Positions 59,642 to 64,000 of a stretch of DNA of 64,000 nt are shown here, piece after piece. The notes under the pieces were generated by a model. That model worked only from the letters and a program-made list of their open reading frames with translations, had not been told where the DNA came from and made no database searches. The translations under genes were made by a program, and so were the position numbers. Each line of letters opens with the position of its first letter. Position 1 is the first letter of the stretch. Source of the DNA: Boswellia sacra (Eukaryota > Streptophyta > Magnoliopsida > Sapindales > Burseraceae); contig SNVD02006942.1 of the NCBI GenBank assembly GCA_013180625.2, positions 1,798,001-1,862,000 on the forward strand, read 5' to 3'.

Positions 59642-62600
59642 ATGTCAACCCGCTACATTCTCCTTCTCTCACTCTCAATTCTCCTCTTGTTCTCCGCTTT
59701 CTCTCCCTTTCTCTCCAAATCCAAAACCGACGCCGTCGGGGACGACGACGAGGATCTCAGCTTCCTAGAAGAACCGGACACCGACACCAAATCGCACGCC
59801 GCTGCGGACAACTACGACGAGGATGGAGATTCGTACGACGACTTCCCCGACGACTTCGACGACGATAGCTTCTCCGATTTCGATGACTCCGAGTACAAGG
59901 AGCCGGAAGTGGATGACAAAGACGTTGTCGTTTTGAAGGAGAGGAATTTCACTGATGTTATCGAGAATAACAAGTTCGTGATGGTGGAATTCTACGCGCC
60001 ATGGTGCGGACACTGCCAGGCTTTGGCTCCGGAATATGCGGCGGCGGCCACGGAACTGAAGGGTGGAAACGAGAGTGTCGTGTTGGCCAAAGTTGATGCG
60101 ACGGAGGAGAGTGAGCTGTCACAGGAGTACGATGTTCAGGGCTTTCCCACCATTTACTTCTTCATTGACGGCGTCCATAAACCTTATAATGGTGCCCGCA
60201 ACAAGTAAGTTACCGTTAATTTTGTTGTATTAGTATGTTGAATTTGTGAATAACGTGTTGCGTGAATTTCATTTGCAAATTTAGAGATGCTATAGTGACT
60301 TGGATTAAGAAGAAAATTGGACCTGGCATATCCAACGTAACCACATTGGATGAAGCTGAGAAAGTATTGACATCTGAAGATAAAGTTGTTTTGGGTTACC
60401 TCAACTCTTTGGTGGTATGTTCTGTTTGCTTCTCCTTAGAATGGCTCCATCGATGTCAGAACTGTAAATTTTGCAAACTTTTGTAACTTTCATGAAATGA
60501 TGATGATGGCAGGGTTCAGAGAGTGAGGTGCTGGCAGCTGCTTCAAGACTTGAAGATGATGTCAACTTCTATCAAACTGTGGATCCTGAGATAGCAAAGC
60601 TTTTCCACCTTGATCCTAAAGTCAAGCGCCCCGCTTTGGTCATGGTTAAGAAGGACGCTGAGAGAGTTAGCTATTTTGGTCAGATTTTATTTTTATTTTT
60701 ATTTTATTTCCTAATTTTAGTTGAAATTCTTGAAATTTTGTTCTTCGAGTATAGCTTTTATATTCATTCTCCTGGTTATGCAGATGGTCAGTTTGATAAG
60801 TCAGCTATATCTGATTTTGTCTTTGCAAACAAGCTTCCTTTGGTTACCATCTTCACTAGGGAGAGTGCCTCTGCTATTTTTGAAAGTCCAATTAAGAAAC
60901 AGGCATGTGGTGTTACGTGCATTTTGACTTATAAAAGAAGAGTAACCGTTTTGCATTTTGTTTGACTTGTTACTTTTTGAACTAAGATATTAACTTCCAT
61001 GATTGTATTGTTGATGTCGCTAAATTTTCTACTTGCAGCTATTATTGTTTGCTGTTTCAAATGATTCAGCAAAAGTTGTTCCTTTATTTGAAGAAGCTGC
61101 GAAATTGTTCAAGGGAAAGGTAATTCGAAATCACCTATGACAAAATCTTCACATTGTACTTCTTTGCTTCAATTTCAAATAATCAGTTGATATGAATGCA
61201 AGAAAAACCTCTGCTAAGCTACGCGTTCAGGGTGATTTGTTTGCATGATCTGGATACAAAGAGAGAGATGCATGAACATCTCAGTGTTATCCTTTTGCAG
61301 CTGTGACAGATGGATGTTGTGTTTCTACTTGAAAGAATTTAAATGTAAAATTCAATGGTTCATTAATTTAGATGTTATATTGCTTGATTGCAGCTTATCT
61401 TCGTATATGTGGAAATGGATAACGAGGATGCTGGAAAGCCTGTTTCAGACTATTTTGGTGTTACTGGAACTGGTCCCACCGTAATTTTTCAGGACCTCCC
61501 GTTTCTTTTTCATCTTACTAAATTTAAACCCCAATAATTAGATATCGGCTTTCACTTTAATAGATGGATTTTGTATCTGCAATGGAACTGATTTGTTTGT
61601 TGGTATTTAAATTTCTGGTATTTAAATTTCTGTAGGTTCTTGCTTACACCGGAAATGATGATGGTAAAAAATTTGTCCTTGATGGAGAATTATCATTTGA
61701 TAAAATTAAGGTTGGAATCTCTCTCTGTCATCTTATTTATGTTTATCAGTGTTTAGTGGAAGAGGCGGTTTTGATCTAATTGTTGCAAACATGTTATCAT
61801 CTCTCAGACTTTTGGAGAAGATTTCCTAGAAGACAAGCTTAAACCTTTCTTTAAGTCTGACCCAATCCCAGAAACTGTAAGTTAATAAATTTTGCTTTTC
61901 CTCTGAATGATTTGTCATCTGGTACTTAAATTTAACTGTTATTTTTTCTGGTCGACGCAGAATGATGGGGATGTGAAAATAGTTGTTGGCAATAACTTTG
62001 ATGAAATTGTTTTGGACGAGTCAAAAGATGTTCTTCTGGAGGTATCAATTTTGCCACACAATATGTAGAACTTAAGAATAATTTTTCTTTGAAGTTGCTC
62101 ATTCTATTGCATGGTCTGCATGCCAGATCTATGCACCTTGGTGTGGGCATTGCCAAGCTTTTGAGCCAACTTACAACAAGCTTGCCAAACATCTACGTGG
62201 CATTGAGTCTATTGTTATAGCCAAGATGGATGGGACAACAAATGAACATCCCAGGGCAAAGGTAAAATATTGAAGTCATTCTATATGTTATATATGAAAA
62301 TATCCAGTGAGCTCTGGTTATTTAGTAAAACTTTGCCCTGTCATAATGGTATGATAACGAATCTTGGAGAGGCTATCCCTCTACTGGAATAACTCTTGAG
62401 AGTTGGTTAACACTTGGCTGGAAAAGGGTGGTTCTACCTTGTTTTCTGTGACTTGGTAGATTTTAGATTGATGTTGCAATTTAAACTACTTTGGATTTAT
62501 TGATGCCTTCTTAAATATTTAGACTTTGTAAAGTAGTAAGTTAAATTGTTATAAAACTGTGTTTCTGTTCCTGATTGATTTGCGAAATTAAGTGATGACC

Positions 62601-62954
62601 TGAAATAACGTTCTTTTTTTCTGTGTGATGTTTTTCAGTCTGATGGATTCCCCACTATTCTATTCTTCCCAGCAGGGAACAAAAGTTTTGATCCAGTAAG
62701 TGGCAAATTCTTTGCTGCATTATTGATTTATATGTTTCTTGTTAGATAAATAGGATGACAATTATCTGGCTTCTGGGTGCTGGCAGATTACCGTAGACAC
62801 TGACCGTACAGTGGTGGCATTATACAAATTCCTTAAGAAACATGCTTCAATACCATTTAAAATCCAGAAACCAGCTTCAGCTCCAAAATCTGAGGCTTCT
62901 AATGTCAAAGAGAGCCATGAAAGCAGCTCCAGTGAGGTGAAGGATGAATTGTGA
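59642..62954 (+). CDS. PDIL1: Protein disulfide isomerase, PDIL1-3/1-4 type
   Basis: ER oxidoreductase that forms and shuffles disulfides in secretory proteins. Twelve exons: 59642-60204, 60285-60414, 60513-60678, 60784-60902, 61039-61119, 61394-61480, 61636-61710, 61808-61876, 61961-62041, 62127-62261, 62639-62695, 62787-62954, totalling 576 aa, normal for this class. Residues 1-26 are a signal peptide. Residues about 34-93 form an acidic Asp/Glu-rich stretch typical of PDIL1-3/1-4. The first thioredoxin domain has APWCGHC (CGHC 122-125), two redox-inactive domains follow, and the second active site is again APWCGHC (463-466). The protein ends in KDEL for ER retrieval. The intron after exon 4 starts CAG|GCATGT, a GC-AG intron, and the frame joins as [14 protein letters not shown]. 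The true ATG is 59642: the frame upstream has no ATG. It looks intact. Confidence 0.96.
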
Positions 62955-64000
62955 CCAACCAAAACAGGGATGAAATACAAGTGTTCTAATGCTAAGTTAT
63001 ATGTACCTTTCATGTGTCATCAACTGTTAGAAAAGAAATATTTATTAGATAATTGAGAATAGAGTGAGAAGAATATATGTTGCGAAATTTTAATCCTTCA
63101 AAAACCCGCTCCTTTTTAATTATAAAAATGATGTATCGGTCTTCAAGATCTGTTTCTCCAGTCTTTGAAAATTCTACCAAAGGGCCAAATAAAAAGTGCT
63201 TTTTGGCCTCGTTTACCCCTACTAGTTGATGATTTCTCATTTGGGTGGATAATGGTAAATTTTTTTGAATGAGTTATTTATTAATTTCAAGTAAAATGAA
63301 TTGAAGTAAATGATTGGTGTTATTATTAGAAAATGATGATTTAATGTCAATTTAAACTAATTATATTTCATTTTGATGTGTCAAATCAATTTAATCCGCT
63401 GGAAATAGAAACTTTCAAATCGATAAATTTATGATTAAATCAATCTCAAATGGTCTTGTGTGGCTTTAGTTGGGTTTAGCATATTTTCATTTTTCGGTAG
63501 AATTTTGTGTTAACATAACATGCATGATTGTGTAGCTGTAGCAAAGGTCGATACAGTTCTCAAGTAATGGAAGGTGATATCAACTTAAACTATGAATTCA
63601 GCGAAGCTGTTTTGCATTAACCCATTTATTCAATTTACAGTACAAAAGTACGTGTCTTTGGAATGAATGGGACTCGTGCAAACATTTTACACATTTTAAT
63701 GAGTATATAATGTGAATGTTTTGTCAAGCATATTGTATTAAATGTATTTAAATTTTGGATCGCGAGTTTTATTTATAACTCTGTAAATGTATTTGGAGTG
63801 TTCATTATTATTTGACAATGAGCATTTTAAATGAAACTGCTTCATGCTAAGTAAAACATCGTTTTAGGCTTTGGCTAGCTCAGAGAAATTCTAGTTTTGG
63901 TGCATCCTAAAGAGTAGTAAGGGTTTTTTGTTTCGGCTTTTTCAAGTAGAGCTTATTAAACAGATCTTTCTAAAGTAAAGCTTATAAAAATAAAGTTTTT
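62955..64000. other. PDI 3' flank and spacer
   Basis: AT-rich sequence with no supported gene. The first part is the PDI 3' UTR. Minus-strand frames at 62762-63013 and 63010-63240 are a shadow of the last exon and chance. Confidence 0.45.

Overview
The window is nuclear DNA from a flowering plant, very probably a eudicot. Genes are split by short AT-rich GT-AG introns. The families are plant families: an ACD6/ITN1-like ankyrin-PGG protein, an F-box protein of the CPR1/CPR30 type, a PIP2 aquaporin and a receptor-like kinase. Spacers are AT-rich and full of small DNA transposons, foldback elements and microsatellites. Species cannot be fixed from sequence alone. No rRNA, tRNA, CRISPR or bacterial-type feature was seen.

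Left third (1-22500): decay and duplication. A unit made of an F-box gene 3' end followed by an RPL12 promoter is present twice. In the left copy only the F-box tail (about 1035-1880) and an RPL12 stub (16840-17370 and 18278-18452) remain. They are separated by about 15 kb that holds an ankyrin-PGG pseudogene (4830-15893). The right copy has an F-box pseudogene (18746-20125) and an intact intronless RPL12/uL11 gene (22009-22509). Two related solo-LTR-like insertions (5331-9170 and 12876-15583) sit inside coding exons of the ankyrin gene, each flanked by a 5-bp target duplication, and removing either one rejoins the exon in frame. Two hAT-like elements (3488-4456, 17371-18277) and a long-TIR element with a nested 97-bp-arm hairpin (16048-16830) lie in the same part.

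Centre (24000-31500): a tandem array of four tiny genes for 42-51 aa proteins with a shared PW-EVAPSL core and an acidic tail. Each has the same upstream module (GGTCCA plus TATA-like box) and a leader able to form a hairpin. I do not recognise the family. It is the best candidate here for something undescribed.

Right part (34000-63000): an intact four-exon PIP2 aquaporin (34264-36138), a small secreted and probably GPI-anchored protein (40354-40713), a minus-strand 84-aa membrane protein gene with a GC-AG intron (42618-44480), a receptor-like pseudokinase (49811-52895, N-terminus unresolved) with a decayed duplicate of its tail (55985-56935), repeat-rich DNA, and an intact 12-exon ER protein disulfide isomerase ending in KDEL (59642-62954). 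The intact genes are independent housekeeping or membrane functions and nothing suggests a shared pathway.
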